DNA of 26,813 nt, taken from positions 1-26,813 of the forward strand of contig DAOUEW010000382.1 of NCBI GenBank assembly GCA_034430275.1. Reading direction: 5' to 3'. The DNA is from JAUVXJ01 sp034430275 (GTDB lineage Bacteria; Chloroflexota; Anaerolineae; UBA7937; B3-Chlor). Made by a program: the position numbers and the translations under genes. Shown piece after piece: positions 8,154 through 15,278 of the stretch (position 1 is the first letter of the stretch; each line of letters starts with the position of its first letter). Below the pieces are notes generated by a model, which saw nothing but the letters and a program-made list of their open reading frames with translations, made no database searches and was not told the origin of the DNA.

Positions 8154-8528
8154 ATGGAAGAGAAACTAGGAACTGTCACCATCGCACCGCAGGTCCTGCT
8201 GACCATCGCCCGGTTGTCGACGCTGTCGATCCCCGGGGTCGCGTCCATGAGCCAGAGCTTGGCGGAGAACGTCGGACGTATCTTTCGCAGGCGGACGCTT
8301 GGTCACGGCATCAAGATGCGACTCGAAGACGATGTCGTGTATCTGGACCTGTACATCAACGTCGAGCCCGACGTGAATCTGCTAGAGTTGGGTCGTCAGA
8401 TCCAGCAGGAAACGGCCCGCGCCATCAGCAACATGCTGGGCATGCATGTGGGCGAGGTCAACATCCACATCGACGACGTCGTTCCTCGACCTCCACAGAG
8501 CCAGCCAGAGGAGGCAGTCGACTTGTGA
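8154..8528 (+). CDS. Asp23/Gls24 family envelope stress protein
   Basis: A 124-residue Asp23/Gls24 (formerly DUF322) protein. It has the typical start 'GTVTIAPQVLLTIARLS', the 'IPGVASM' motif and the C-terminal 'GMHVGEVNIHIDDV' (usual consensus G..V..VnV.V..v). In Firmicutes, members attach to the membrane through partners or affect envelope stress and acyl metabolism; their exact role is uncertain elsewhere. The stop codon overlaps the nusB GTG in GTGA (8525-8528), which implies translational coupling. The asp23-nusB order is common in Gram-positive-type genomes. Confidence 0.9.
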   Translation: MEEKLGTVTIAPQVLLTIARLSTLSIPGVASMSQSLAENVGRIFRRRTLGHGIKMRLEDDVVYLDLYINVEPDVNLLELGRQIQQETARAISNMLGMHVGEVNIHIDDVVPRPPQSQPEEAVDL

Positions 8529-8956
8529 AGTCCCGACGCCGCGCCAGAGCCGTGGCCCTTCAGACCCTCTTCGAGGTCGACATGGCAGAACATGACCCCA
8601 GACGTGTTCTGCAGCAGCGTATCGCGGATAGTGGCACCGAGGATGATGGGGTCGAATTCGCTGAGCACCTAGTTGAAGGGGTCCTCGACAACCTCTCGGA
8701 GATCGATCCGGTTATCTGCGAAATCGCCCCCGAGTGGCCCCTCGAGCAGATGTCCCCCATCGACAGGAACATCCTGAGGATAGCGGTATTCGAGATGACC
8801 TTCGACCCGGCCATCCCTACCAAAGTAGCCATCAACGAAGCCGTAGAGCTGGCCAAGCTGTTCGGCAGCGATAGTTCTCGCCGCTTCGTCAACGGCGCGT
8901 TGGGCACGCTGGCTAGCAGACAGGTCTCCAAACAGATGCAGAGTGAGAGCAAATGA
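8525..8956 (+). CDS. nusB: Transcription antitermination factor NusB
   Basis: A 143-residue NusB, an RNA-binding protein of the rRNA antitermination complex with NusE (S10). The N-terminus 'KSRRRARAVALQTLFEVDM' carries the Arg-rich boxA-binding helix. 'MSPIDRNILRIAVFEM' and 'VAINEAVELAKLFGSDSS' with 'RFVNGALG' are family signatures. The start is the GTG at 8525. A longer in-frame reading from 8144 would add about 127 residues that only shadow asp23. The end overlaps the tatA ATG (ATGA, 8953-8956). Confidence 0.96.
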   Translation: MKSRRRARAVALQTLFEVDMAEHDPRRVLQQRIADSGTEDDGVEFAEHLVEGVLDNLSEIDPVICEIAPEWPLEQMSPIDRNILRIAVFEMTFDPAIPTKVAINEAVELAKLFGSDSSRRFVNGALGTLASRQVSKQMQSESK

Positions 8957-9270
8957 GCTTCATGGGAGTAGGGCCGGGCGAACTGCTCCTCATCCTCATC
9001 GTCGCTCTCATCGTCTTTGGACCGGAGAGACTTCCCAAGATGGCTAGAGATCTAGGCAAGGCGATGGGAAAGTGGAGGGCAGCCATGGACGAGATCCAGA
9101 CCGTGACTAACCTGCCTGCGGACAAGGTCCTCGATCTCGTCGCCAAGGAAGAGGAGATGCAGGAATCAGCCCAGGAAGTCGTGGAACAAGCTGCTGACGA
9201 GAAGGCGGACGCCACGGAGGAGGTCATCCATGAGGAGCAGGCAGCGGAAGAGCCAGAGGTAAAGCACTGA
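8953..9270 (+). CDS. tatA: Sec-independent translocase protein TatA/TatB
   Basis: A 105-residue TatA/B-family membrane protein of the twin-arginine pathway, which exports folded proteins. A single N-terminal membrane helix ('LLLILIVALIVF', about residues 10-21) is followed by the hinge 'FGPERLPKMARDLGKA' and an amphipathic helix. The rest is an acidic, Ala/Glu-rich tail. TatA and TatB are hard to separate by sequence. Since the next gene carries its own TatA/B-like head, this one probably acts as TatA. It overlaps nusB by four bases and tatC by one, so it is probably translated from one message. Confidence 0.9.
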   Translation: MSFMGVGPGELLLILIVALIVFGPERLPKMARDLGKAMGKWRAAMDEIQTVTNLPADKVLDLVAKEEEMQESAQEVVEQAADEKADATEEVIHEEQAAEEPEVKH

Positions 9271-10172
9271 TGTCTGACATAGTCTGGCTTTTCCTCCTCA
9301 GTCTCGTGGCCCTGATCGCAATCGGTCCCCGCAAACTCCCCGAGGGCATTGAGGTGCTGTGGCTGAGCCTCACGAACCTCAGGAGGTCGCAAGACAACCT
9401 GGATGAGATGGACCTGGAGACGGCTCGAGAGACGTGGCGCCGCCAGGGAAACCCGATCTTCGGAATCGTCCAGTTCCTGTACGGAGTCACTGAGCACCTC
9501 ATCGAGCTCAGATACCGCATGATCAAGGCCGGATTGGCGCTCATTGCGGCCACGGCTGTGGGTGTCCTCTTCACCAGCAGGGTGATGCAACTCCTCGTCC
9601 GGCCCGCTGGCTTCAAGCCCATCTTCCTTACTCCCACGGAGTTGTTCTTCACCTACTTCAAGGTAGCGATGATGGTAGGTCTGTGCATCGCACTGCCATA
9701 CATCATCTTCCAGGTGCTCGCCTTCATCGCGCCGGCTATGGAGAATCCCGGGGAGAAGCGGACCTTCAGGAACCTTGTACTTTTCGGAGCCGTGCCCGGC
9801 ACGCTTTTCTTCCTCGCCGGCGCGGCCTTCTGCTATGTTGTCATGTTGCCGTTCGCCCTACAATATCTGCGCAGCTTTGGCGCCGACATCGCAGAGGCCC
9901 AATGGACCATCGCCTCCTACATCACCTTCACGCTCACCTTCATCCTGGGCATGGGCCTGGTTTTCGAGACCCCACTCGTGATGTTCGGGGCAGCGAAGAT
10001 GGGACTGATGAGCGCCAGCAAGTATCTCTCCTACTGGAGACATGCGGTGGTGCTCATCTTCGTGGTAGCAGCGGTGGTGACACCCACGCCGGACCCACTC
10101 AACCTGGCCCTGGTGGCTACCCCCTTGCTCCTGCTCTATGGGCTTGGCATCGTCTTGTCGAGGTTCGCGTGA
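9270..10172 (+). CDS. tatC: TatC with N-terminal TatA/TatB-like domain (TatB-TatC fusion)
   Basis: A 300-residue TatC, the core receptor of twin-arginine export, with an unusual head. Residues 1-60 have TatA/B architecture: a membrane helix 'WLFLLSLVALIA', the hinge 'IGPRKLPEG' (compare FGPERLP in the gene before), then a charged amphipathic stretch. TatC proper starts near 'VTEHLIELRYRMIK' (residues 73-86, the usual HL.ELR start). It continues with 'TPTELFFTYFKVA' (conserved Glu124), 'LPYIIFQVLAFIAPAME', and 'TPTPDPLNLALVATPLLLLY', giving six membrane segments. Typical TatC is about 240-260 residues without such a head. There is no stop or frameshift between the parts. The ATG overlaps the tatA stop (TGATG). 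Confidence 0.92.
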   Translation: MSDIVWLFLLSLVALIAIGPRKLPEGIEVLWLSLTNLRRSQDNLDEMDLETARETWRRQGNPIFGIVQFLYGVTEHLIELRYRMIKAGLALIAATAVGVLFTSRVMQLLVRPAGFKPIFLTPTELFFTYFKVAMMVGLCIALPYIIFQVLAFIAPAMENPGEKRTFRNLVLFGAVPGTLFFLAGAAFCYVVMLPFALQYLRSFGADIAEAQWTIASYITFTLTFILGMGLVFETPLVMFGAAKMGLMSASKYLSYWRHAVVLIFVVAAVVTPTPDPLNLALVATPLLLLYGLGIVLSRFA

Positions 10173-10240
10173 ATCCACAGCCAATGTGTTGGTGAAAATG
10201 TCCGGACACAATGATCACTCCATCTCGGAGAAACGGTAGA

Positions 10241-11557
10241 ATGACCAAAGACCGAGTCGTCATCATGGGGGCCGCAGGGCGCGACTTCCACAACTACAAC
10301 GTGTACTTCCGAGGCAACTCCTTCTATGAGGTAGTTGCCTTCACGGCAACGCAGATTCCCTACATCGAAGACAGGATCTATCCACCAGAACTGGCTGGCG
10401 CGGACTATCCTGATGGCATCCCTATCCATCCCGAGAGAGAACTCACGAGGTTGATCGAGGAACTGCGTGTAGACCAGGTCGTGTTCGCCTACAGCGACGT
10501 CTCCTACGACTACGTCATGCACAAGGCCTCGGAGGTCTTGGCGGCGGGCTGCGACTTCAGACTACTTGGTCCCCACGCGACGATGATCGAATCTTCACTT
10601 CCCGTGATCAGCGTATGCGCTGTCCGCACCGGCTCGGGAAAAAGCCAGACCTCGCGGCGAGTAGCGGACATCCTGCGCGACCTAGGCAAGAGAGTGGTGA
10701 CCGTGCGTCACCCTATGCCCTACGGAACGCTGGCCGATCAGATCTGCCAGCGTTTTTCTTCCTACGCCGATCTGGATCGGTACAAGACGACCATCGAAGA
10801 GAGAGAGGAATACGAGCCTCACATAGACAGAGGCGGTGTCGTATTCGCAGGTGTTGACTACGAAGTGATCCTCCGTGAGGCGGAGAAGGAAGCGGACGTC
10901 ATTCTGTGGGATGGCGGGAACAACGATCTGCCCTTTTACAGACCCGATCTGCACATCGTGGTCGTGGACCCCCTCCGTCCAGGGCATGAGCTCAGTTACT
11001 TTCCGGGCGAGGCCAACGTGCGCATGGCCAACGTGGTGTTGATCAACAAGATCGACACGGCAGGCTTCGAGGAAGTCAACACCGTCCGCACCAACGTTAG
11101 GTCCATCAACCCTGGCGCCGTCGTCGTCGAAGCCGCCTCCCCCATCTTTGCAGAGGATCCAAGCGCCATCCAGGGTAAGCGAGTGCTGGTCGTGGAAGAC
11201 GGCCCCACGCTCACGCACGGCGGGATGAGCTATGGAGCAGGGACCGTGGCAGCACGCAGGCTGGGCGCGGCTGAGATCGTGGACCCTCGCCCCTACGCTG
11301 TTGGCTCCATCAAGGAGACCTTCGACAAGTATCCGAGCACAGGGCCAGTGTTGCCCGCCATGGGCTACGGCCCAGAGCAGGTCAGGGAGTTGGAGGAGAC
11401 CATCAACGCCACGCCGTGCGACCTCGTTATCGTGGCTACTCCCATCGACCTGCGCAGAGTCGCCAAGATCAACAAGCCCTGTGACCGGGTGCGATACGAG
11501 CTACAGGAGATCGGGCAGCCCACCCTTGCGGACCTACTGCTAGACCGGTTCGCGTAG
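10241..11557 (+). CDS. COG2403 P-loop protein, cyclic 2,3-diphosphoglycerate synthase-like
   Basis: A 438-residue protein of the COG2403 family, which databases call predicted GTPase or cyclic 2,3-diphosphoglycerate synthase (named after a methanogen enzyme making the thermoprotectant cDPG). Seen here are the N-terminal 'VVIMGAAGRDFHNYNVYFR', a P-loop 'VRTGSGKSQTSRR' near residues 128-140, 'VILWDGGNNDLPFY', a G4-like 'LINKID', 'VVEDGPTLTHGGM' and 'DPRPYAVGSIKET'. The ATG at 10241 is chosen because GGAG (10227-10230) lies ten bases upstream; an in-frame ATG at 10211 lacks a site. The reaction in this organism is not known to me; the family name may be over-propagated. A strong terminator follows directly. 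Confidence 0.82.
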   Translation: MTKDRVVIMGAAGRDFHNYNVYFRGNSFYEVVAFTATQIPYIEDRIYPPELAGADYPDGIPIHPERELTRLIEELRVDQVVFAYSDVSYDYVMHKASEVLAAGCDFRLLGPHATMIESSLPVISVCAVRTGSGKSQTSRRVADILRDLGKRVVTVRHPMPYGTLADQICQRFSSYADLDRYKTTIEEREEYEPHIDRGGVVFAGVDYEVILREAEKEADVILWDGGNNDLPFYRPDLHIVVVDPLRPGHELSYFPGEANVRMANVVLINKIDTAGFEEVNTVRTNVRSINPGAVVVEAASPIFAEDPSAIQGKRVLVVEDGPTLTHGGMSYGAGTVAARRLGAAEIVDPRPYAVGSIKETFDKYPSTGPVLPAMGYGPEQVRELEETINATPCDLVIVATPIDLRRVAKINKPCDRVRYELQEIGQPTLADLLLDRFA

Positions 11558-11569
11558 GCATCTGCATCA

Positions 11570-11594
11570 CGGCTGGCGATGGGCCAGCCGTTTT
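11570..11594 (+). terminator. Rho-independent terminator after the COG2403 gene
   Basis: An 8-bp perfect stem, CGGCTGGC (11570-11577) with GCCAGCCG (11583-11590), closes a GATGG loop and is followed by TTTTCTTG and, a little later, another T run. It lies 13 bases after the stop codon. It separates the COG2403 unit from the thiolase cluster, so the latter should have its own promoter. Confidence 0.9.
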
Positions 11595-11654
11595 CTTGTC
11601 GTCGTTTTTCACCATGCGGCGCGGAACGAGAGAGAACCCGCGCTCGGACAGAGG

Positions 11655-11666
11655 AACTGGCCAGTT
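11655..11666. promoter_or_regulatory. 12-bp perfect palindrome, candidate operator before the thiolase cluster
   Basis: AACTGGCCAGTT is a perfect 12-base palindrome, 47 bases before the first thiolase ATG and after the upstream terminator. Two-fold symmetry and position suit a dimeric repressor site (for example TetR or GntR family), but no regulator gene lies within the window. I could not identify a convincing -35/-10 pair beside it. A GGAGGA ribosome site is at about 11700-11705. Confidence 0.35.
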
Positions 11667-11713
11667 GGATGGTTCGGCATCGAGCCTAGGACGGAACTGA
11701 GGAGGATCATTAC

Positions 11714-12862
11714 ATGCGAACAGTAGCTATCGTCGGTGTTGGGTATTCTGGCTTCAGATCCATCACGCCTGATCTGTCGTACAAGGAGTTGATGTACGAG
11801 GCCGCGGCGAAGGCCTACGAAGACGCCGGTGTGGACCCCCAGCGGGACATTGAAAGCTTCGTCAGCGTGGCAGAGGACTTCAACGAGGGGACGAGCATCT
11901 TCGATGAGTACGTCCCGGACCAGATCGGGGGAGCCCTGAAACCAGTGCACACCATTTGTGGCGACGGCATCCACGGCCTCATCGCTGCACACATGCAAGT
12001 ACTCACCGGGGCCATGGACATCGTCATGGTCGAGGCACACAGCAAGGCCTCCAACATCCTCACCTTGACCGACGTGATCGCCTACGCGATGGAGCCCATC
12101 TACAACCGGCCCCTGGGGGCCAATCCTCTCTTCATCGGCGGCATGGAGATGAACCGCTACCTGTACACCACAGACACCTCCGAAGTGCAGTGCGCACAGG
12201 TGGTGGTCAAGAATAGAGGGAATGGCTTCCTGAACCCGTCCGCCGCCTACGGTGCACGGATCGACGTGGACACCGTTCTGGAGTCGGACGTGGTTTCCTA
12301 CCCGCTGAAGCAGTTGGAGATCAGCTCGCACGCCGATGGTGCCATCGTCATGGTCTTAGCCTCGGGCGAGGTCGCAAGAGAGTTGACCGGTTTGCCCCTC
12401 TGGATCCGCGGCGTTGGCTGGTCCAACGAGACTCCCTCCCTGGAGACCAGGGACTGGGAAGGTGCAACGTACGCGCGAATGTCAGCCCAGATGGCCTATC
12501 GCACGGCCGGTATACGAAACCCATGGCAAGAGATCGACTTCGCCGAGATCGACGACACCTTTGCCTACAAGGAACTACAGCACATGGAGGCCCTGGGCCT
12601 CTGCCGGGATGGGGAAGCAGGCTACCTGGTGGAGGAGGGAGTGACGGAACTGGACGGCGAGTTTCCGGTCAACCCGTCGGGAGGAAGCCTTGGCCTTGGC
12701 CACCTGCTTGACGCGGCAGGTCTGGGACGAGTCCTGGAGGTGGTACTGCAACTCAGAGGCGAAGCCGGCGAGCGCCAACTGGAAGACGTGGAAACCGGCC
12801 TCGCCTTTGGCTGGCGAGGCATCCCCACCACCAGCGGAGCTGCCGTTGTGCTTGGCGTCTAG
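11714..12862 (+). CDS. Archaeal/SCP2-type thiolase-like protein, first paralogue
   Basis: A 382-residue thiolase-superfamily protein of the non-decarboxylating, SCP2/archaeal class. N-terminal 'VAIVGVGYSGF' is typical. Cys82 in 'HTICGDGIHG' aligns with the acyl-accepting Cys. 'MEMNRYLYTT' matches the class signature. 'NPSGGSLGLGHLLDAAG' keeps the GH motif (His330). The usual HDxF box is 'EIDDTF', with Asp280 where His is expected, and the C-terminal N-GG-G loop is replaced. It may be a thiolase with altered chemistry or one half of a heteromer with the next gene. A GAGGAGGA ribosome site precedes the ATG. DUF35 partners follow, as in archaeal thiolase/DUF35 complexes. Confidence 0.85.
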   Translation: MRTVAIVGVGYSGFRSITPDLSYKELMYEAAAKAYEDAGVDPQRDIESFVSVAEDFNEGTSIFDEYVPDQIGGALKPVHTICGDGIHGLIAAHMQVLTGAMDIVMVEAHSKASNILTLTDVIAYAMEPIYNRPLGANPLFIGGMEMNRYLYTTDTSEVQCAQVVVKNRGNGFLNPSAAYGARIDVDTVLESDVVSYPLKQLEISSHADGAIVMVLASGEVARELTGLPLWIRGVGWSNETPSLETRDWEGATYARMSAQMAYRTAGIRNPWQEIDFAEIDDTFAYKELQHMEALGLCRDGEAGYLVEEGVTELDGEFPVNPSGGSLGLGHLLDAAGLGRVLEVVLQLRGEAGERQLEDVETGLAFGWRGIPTTSGAAVVLGV

Positions 12863-12928
12863 AGCAATCCCTGGGCGAGCCTCGATGGAGGCACCCACTT
12901 CTGCTTACGACTAGCGAGGAGGTTCGGA

Positions 12929-14092
12929 ATGGGTATGAGAAAAGTGGCCGTCGTCGGAGCCGGTATGACCAAGTTCATGCGCAGAGCACAGGAGACTGGA
13001 CGAGAGTTGGCGTACCAGGCCTCCAAGATGGCTCTGGACTCATGTGAGATGACTCTCGAGGACATCGACTCGGTAGCCCTCGGAACCGCTCCAGACGCGT
13101 TCGACGGGTTGCACATGAAGGGCGAATACTTGAGCGACGGGGCTGGAGCCTGGAACAAGCCATACATGAGATGCTACGTGGGTGGGGGCACTGGAGTGTT
13201 CGCTGCCATCCAGGGTTGGTATCACGTAGCGTCGGGGCTCTTCGACACGTGCCTTGTGGTGTGTGAGGAGAAGATGTCGAGTTGCAAGCCTCATCCTCAA
13301 GGCGCCTTCCTCACCATTTTCGATCACACCACGGAGCGACCGCTGAAGCCGAATCTTGTGTGGATCTTCGCCCTGGAGATGAACCGCTACATGACTGTAC
13401 ATGGCCTCGAGAAGAAAGACATCGCTCGGGTGGCAGTGAAGAACAAACGCAATGCTCTCGACCATCCGTGCGCCCAACTGGCAGCCGACATCACAGTGGA
13501 AGACGTCCTGAACTCCGAGGTCCTGGCCTGGCCTGTCCAGCGACTGGATATCAGCCCTACTAGCGACGGAGCGGCTGCCATGGTTCTCGCCGCCGAGCAC
13601 GTGGCCAAGCGTATCACCGACAAGCCGGTATGGATCAAGGGCGTTGGCTGGTCCCTCGACACCGCCTACTGGACCAATCGCGACCTCTACTACCCCAAGT
13701 ACGTAGAGTCTGCGGCGCGGATGGCCTACGACATGGCGGGCATCAGAGAGCCGAGGAAGGAGATCCACGTCGTGGAGCCCTACGACCCCTTCGACTACAA
13801 GGAGCTGCACCACCTGGAAGGTCTTCTGCTCTGCGAAAAGGGCGAGGCGCCTCGCCTCACCGCCGACGGCGTGACAGCGCGGGATGGCGACATGCCAGTG
13901 TGCCCTTCAGGTGGCCTGCTCGGTGTAGGCAACCCCATCGCGGCTTCAGGTGTCATGAAGCTGAACGAGATCTTCTGGCAGCTACGAGGGGAGGCGGGCA
14001 AGAGACAGGTCCCCGGGCAGCCGCGTACCGGCCTGGCCCAGTCGTGGGGTGACCTGATGCAGGTAGGCTGCGTCGTCGTACTGGGTGTCTAA
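12929..14092 (+). CDS. Thiolase-like protein with altered active site, second paralogue (Ltp-like)
   Basis: A 387-residue paralogue of the preceding protein ('IKGVGWS' and 'MNRYM' are shared). Ungapped alignment of 'GGTGVFAAIQGWYHVASG' with the typical CASGG region puts Gly86 at the catalytic Cys position; Cys82 nearby is four residues out of register. The GHP motif reads 'GNPIAASG' (Asn335), and the HDxF box reads 'EPYDPF' (Tyr285). All three classical catalytic residues thus appear changed. Ltp-type aldolases such as Ltp2 are thiolase-fold proteins working with DUF35 partners through a repurposed, Tyr-containing site, so an aldolase or other C-C lyase role is plausible. A GAGGAGG lies six bases before the ATG at 12929; an ATG at 12935 is also possible. 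Confidence 0.83.
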   Translation: MGMRKVAVVGAGMTKFMRRAQETGRELAYQASKMALDSCEMTLEDIDSVALGTAPDAFDGLHMKGEYLSDGAGAWNKPYMRCYVGGGTGVFAAIQGWYHVASGLFDTCLVVCEEKMSSCKPHPQGAFLTIFDHTTERPLKPNLVWIFALEMNRYMTVHGLEKKDIARVAVKNKRNALDHPCAQLAADITVEDVLNSEVLAWPVQRLDISPTSDGAAAMVLAAEHVAKRITDKPVWIKGVGWSLDTAYWTNRDLYYPKYVESAARMAYDMAGIREPRKEIHVVEPYDPFDYKELHHLEGLLLCEKGEAPRLTADGVTARDGDMPVCPSGGLLGVGNPIAASGVMKLNEIFWQLRGEAGKRQVPGQPRTGLAQSWGDLMQVGCVVVLGV

Positions 14093-14138
14093 TGGAGTCA
14101 GCACCAACCAACAGCTCAGACCATGGGAGGTTCGTGAC

Positions 14139-14642
14139 ATGAGTGCCAATATCGAGAGTTTTCCCGGTACACCCTTGAGCCAGGCCGATTTGGATGCCGG
14201 CAAGGTCCTCACCACCTACTGGAAACCCAAGCTCGAGTATGGATGGGATGCAGGTGTCGCCATCAGCCGCTACCTGGAGGAGCTCAAGAACGGGAGGATC
14301 ATCGGCATCAAGTGCAGGCGCTGCCGGCGCGTGGTCGTTCCCCCGCGCGTGGTCTGCGAGTGGTGCTGGGAGCCGATGAACGACTGGGTGTACCTCCAAG
14401 ACACAGGTACGGTGAACACATATTCCGTCTGCTATATCCGCTGGGACGCGAGTAGGGCCAAGGAGCCGCAGATCCCCGCGGTGATCGACATCGACGGGGC
14501 CTCCAACGCCGGCTTCCTCCATCTGCTAGAGGAGGTCGATCCCAAGGAAGTCAAGATCGGCATGAAAGTGCAGGCCGTGTGGAAGCCGCCTGAGGAGCGG
14601 GTGGGTGCCATCACGGACATCAAGTACTTCAAACCTTTGTAA
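14139..14642 (+). CDS. DUF35 zinc-ribbon/OB-fold protein, first paralogue
   Basis: A 167-residue OB-fold acyl-CoA-associated protein (DUF35 family). An N-terminal helical hook is followed by a rubredoxin-like zinc ribbon, 'CRRC' and 'CEWC', then the OB-fold with 'TGTVNTYSVCY' and the C-terminal 'DIKYFKPL'. DUF35 proteins form tight complexes with thiolase-fold enzymes (archaeal thiolase/HMG-CoA synthase, PhlB, ChsH2, BbsA), where they help bind CoA substrates. The start at 14139 is set by GGGAGG at 14125-14130, eight bases upstream; an upstream in-frame ATG at 14085 overlaps the thiolase gene. It lies 46 bases after the second thiolase. Confidence 0.9.
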   Translation: MSANIESFPGTPLSQADLDAGKVLTTYWKPKLEYGWDAGVAISRYLEELKNGRIIGIKCRRCRRVVVPPRVVCEWCWEPMNDWVYLQDTGTVNTYSVCYIRWDASRAKEPQIPAVIDIDGASNAGFLHLLEEVDPKEVKIGMKVQAVWKPPEERVGAITDIKYFKPL

Positions 14643-14708
14643 AAGAGCACCGCAGCGGGTCAGTGAGCTAGCTAGCCTGGTCGCGGTGATATCCGGGGAG
14701 GAAACGAA

Positions 14709-15182
14709 ATGTCCCTCATCGAACGTATAGGAACTCCAGGGGAGGCAAGGGTCTGGCACGGCGACATGCCCCTGGAGAGCGAATACACTGTGGGTATCGC
14801 TGGCGAGAGATTCCTGCGTGCCATCAAGGACCAAGGCGTCTTTCTGGGCACCGTCTGTCCAGTCTGCGAACTGACCTACGTTCCACCGACCATGTACTGC
14901 GAGCGCTGTTTCGCCCAGTTGGACCAGTGGATCGAGCTAGGAACCAGGGGAAGCGTCTATACGTACACCATTCTCACTCGGAACCTGGCTGACGAGGCGA
15001 TGGCCCAGCCCGAGGTCCTTGCTCTCATCAGGTTCGATGGAGCCCACGGTGGCATCGTCCACAGACTCGGGGAAGTTGACCCCGCGGAGGTGGAGATCGA
15101 CATGACGGTAGAGGCGGTTCTCAAGCCCAAGAAGGACCGCGAAGGCTCGATCCTGGACGTCAAGTACTTCAAGCCCATCTAG
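14709..15182 (+). CDS. DUF35 zinc-ribbon/OB-fold protein, second paralogue
   Basis: A 157-residue DUF35 protein, paralogous to the preceding one (the endings 'DVKYFKPI' and 'DIKYFKPL' match). The zinc ribbon is 'CPVC' and 'CERC'; 'TRGSVYTYTIL' begins the OB-fold. It probably pairs with one of the two thiolase-like proteins, giving two matched enzyme/DUF35 sets. A GGGGAGG ribosome site is placed well before the ATG. Which DUF35 binds which thiolase cannot be told from order alone, since the layout is thiolase-thiolase-DUF35-DUF35. Confidence 0.9.
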   Translation: MSLIERIGTPGEARVWHGDMPLESEYTVGIAGERFLRAIKDQGVFLGTVCPVCELTYVPPTMYCERCFAQLDQWIELGTRGSVYTYTILTRNLADEAMAQPEVLALIRFDGAHGGIVHRLGEVDPAEVEIDMTVEAVLKPKKDREGSILDVKYFKPI

Positions 15183-15223
15183 CCAGAATCGAGTGCGCCA
15201 GCGCTGCTTGGCCCGAAGCGCAG

Positions 15224-15249
15224 GACCGTCCCATGCGCCTGGGACGGTC
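15224..15249. promoter_or_regulatory. 10-bp perfect inverted repeat before the acyl-CoA dehydrogenase
   Basis: GACCGTCCCA (15224-15233) and TGGGACGGTC (15240-15249) form a perfect 10-bp stem around a six-base loop. It lies in the 96-base gap between the second DUF35 gene and the dehydrogenase start. No T run follows, so it is not a classic intrinsic terminator. It may be an mRNA-processing or stabilising hairpin, or an operator. Confidence 0.6.
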
Positions 15250-15278
15250 GTATGCCGTTCACAAGAGGGTACGAGAGT

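Noticed and set aside
8144..8524. N-terminal extension of nusB by 127 codons
   Set aside because: It overlaps asp23 in another frame and is Arg/Gly-rich; NusB homology starts exactly at GTG 8525, which overlaps the asp23 stop.
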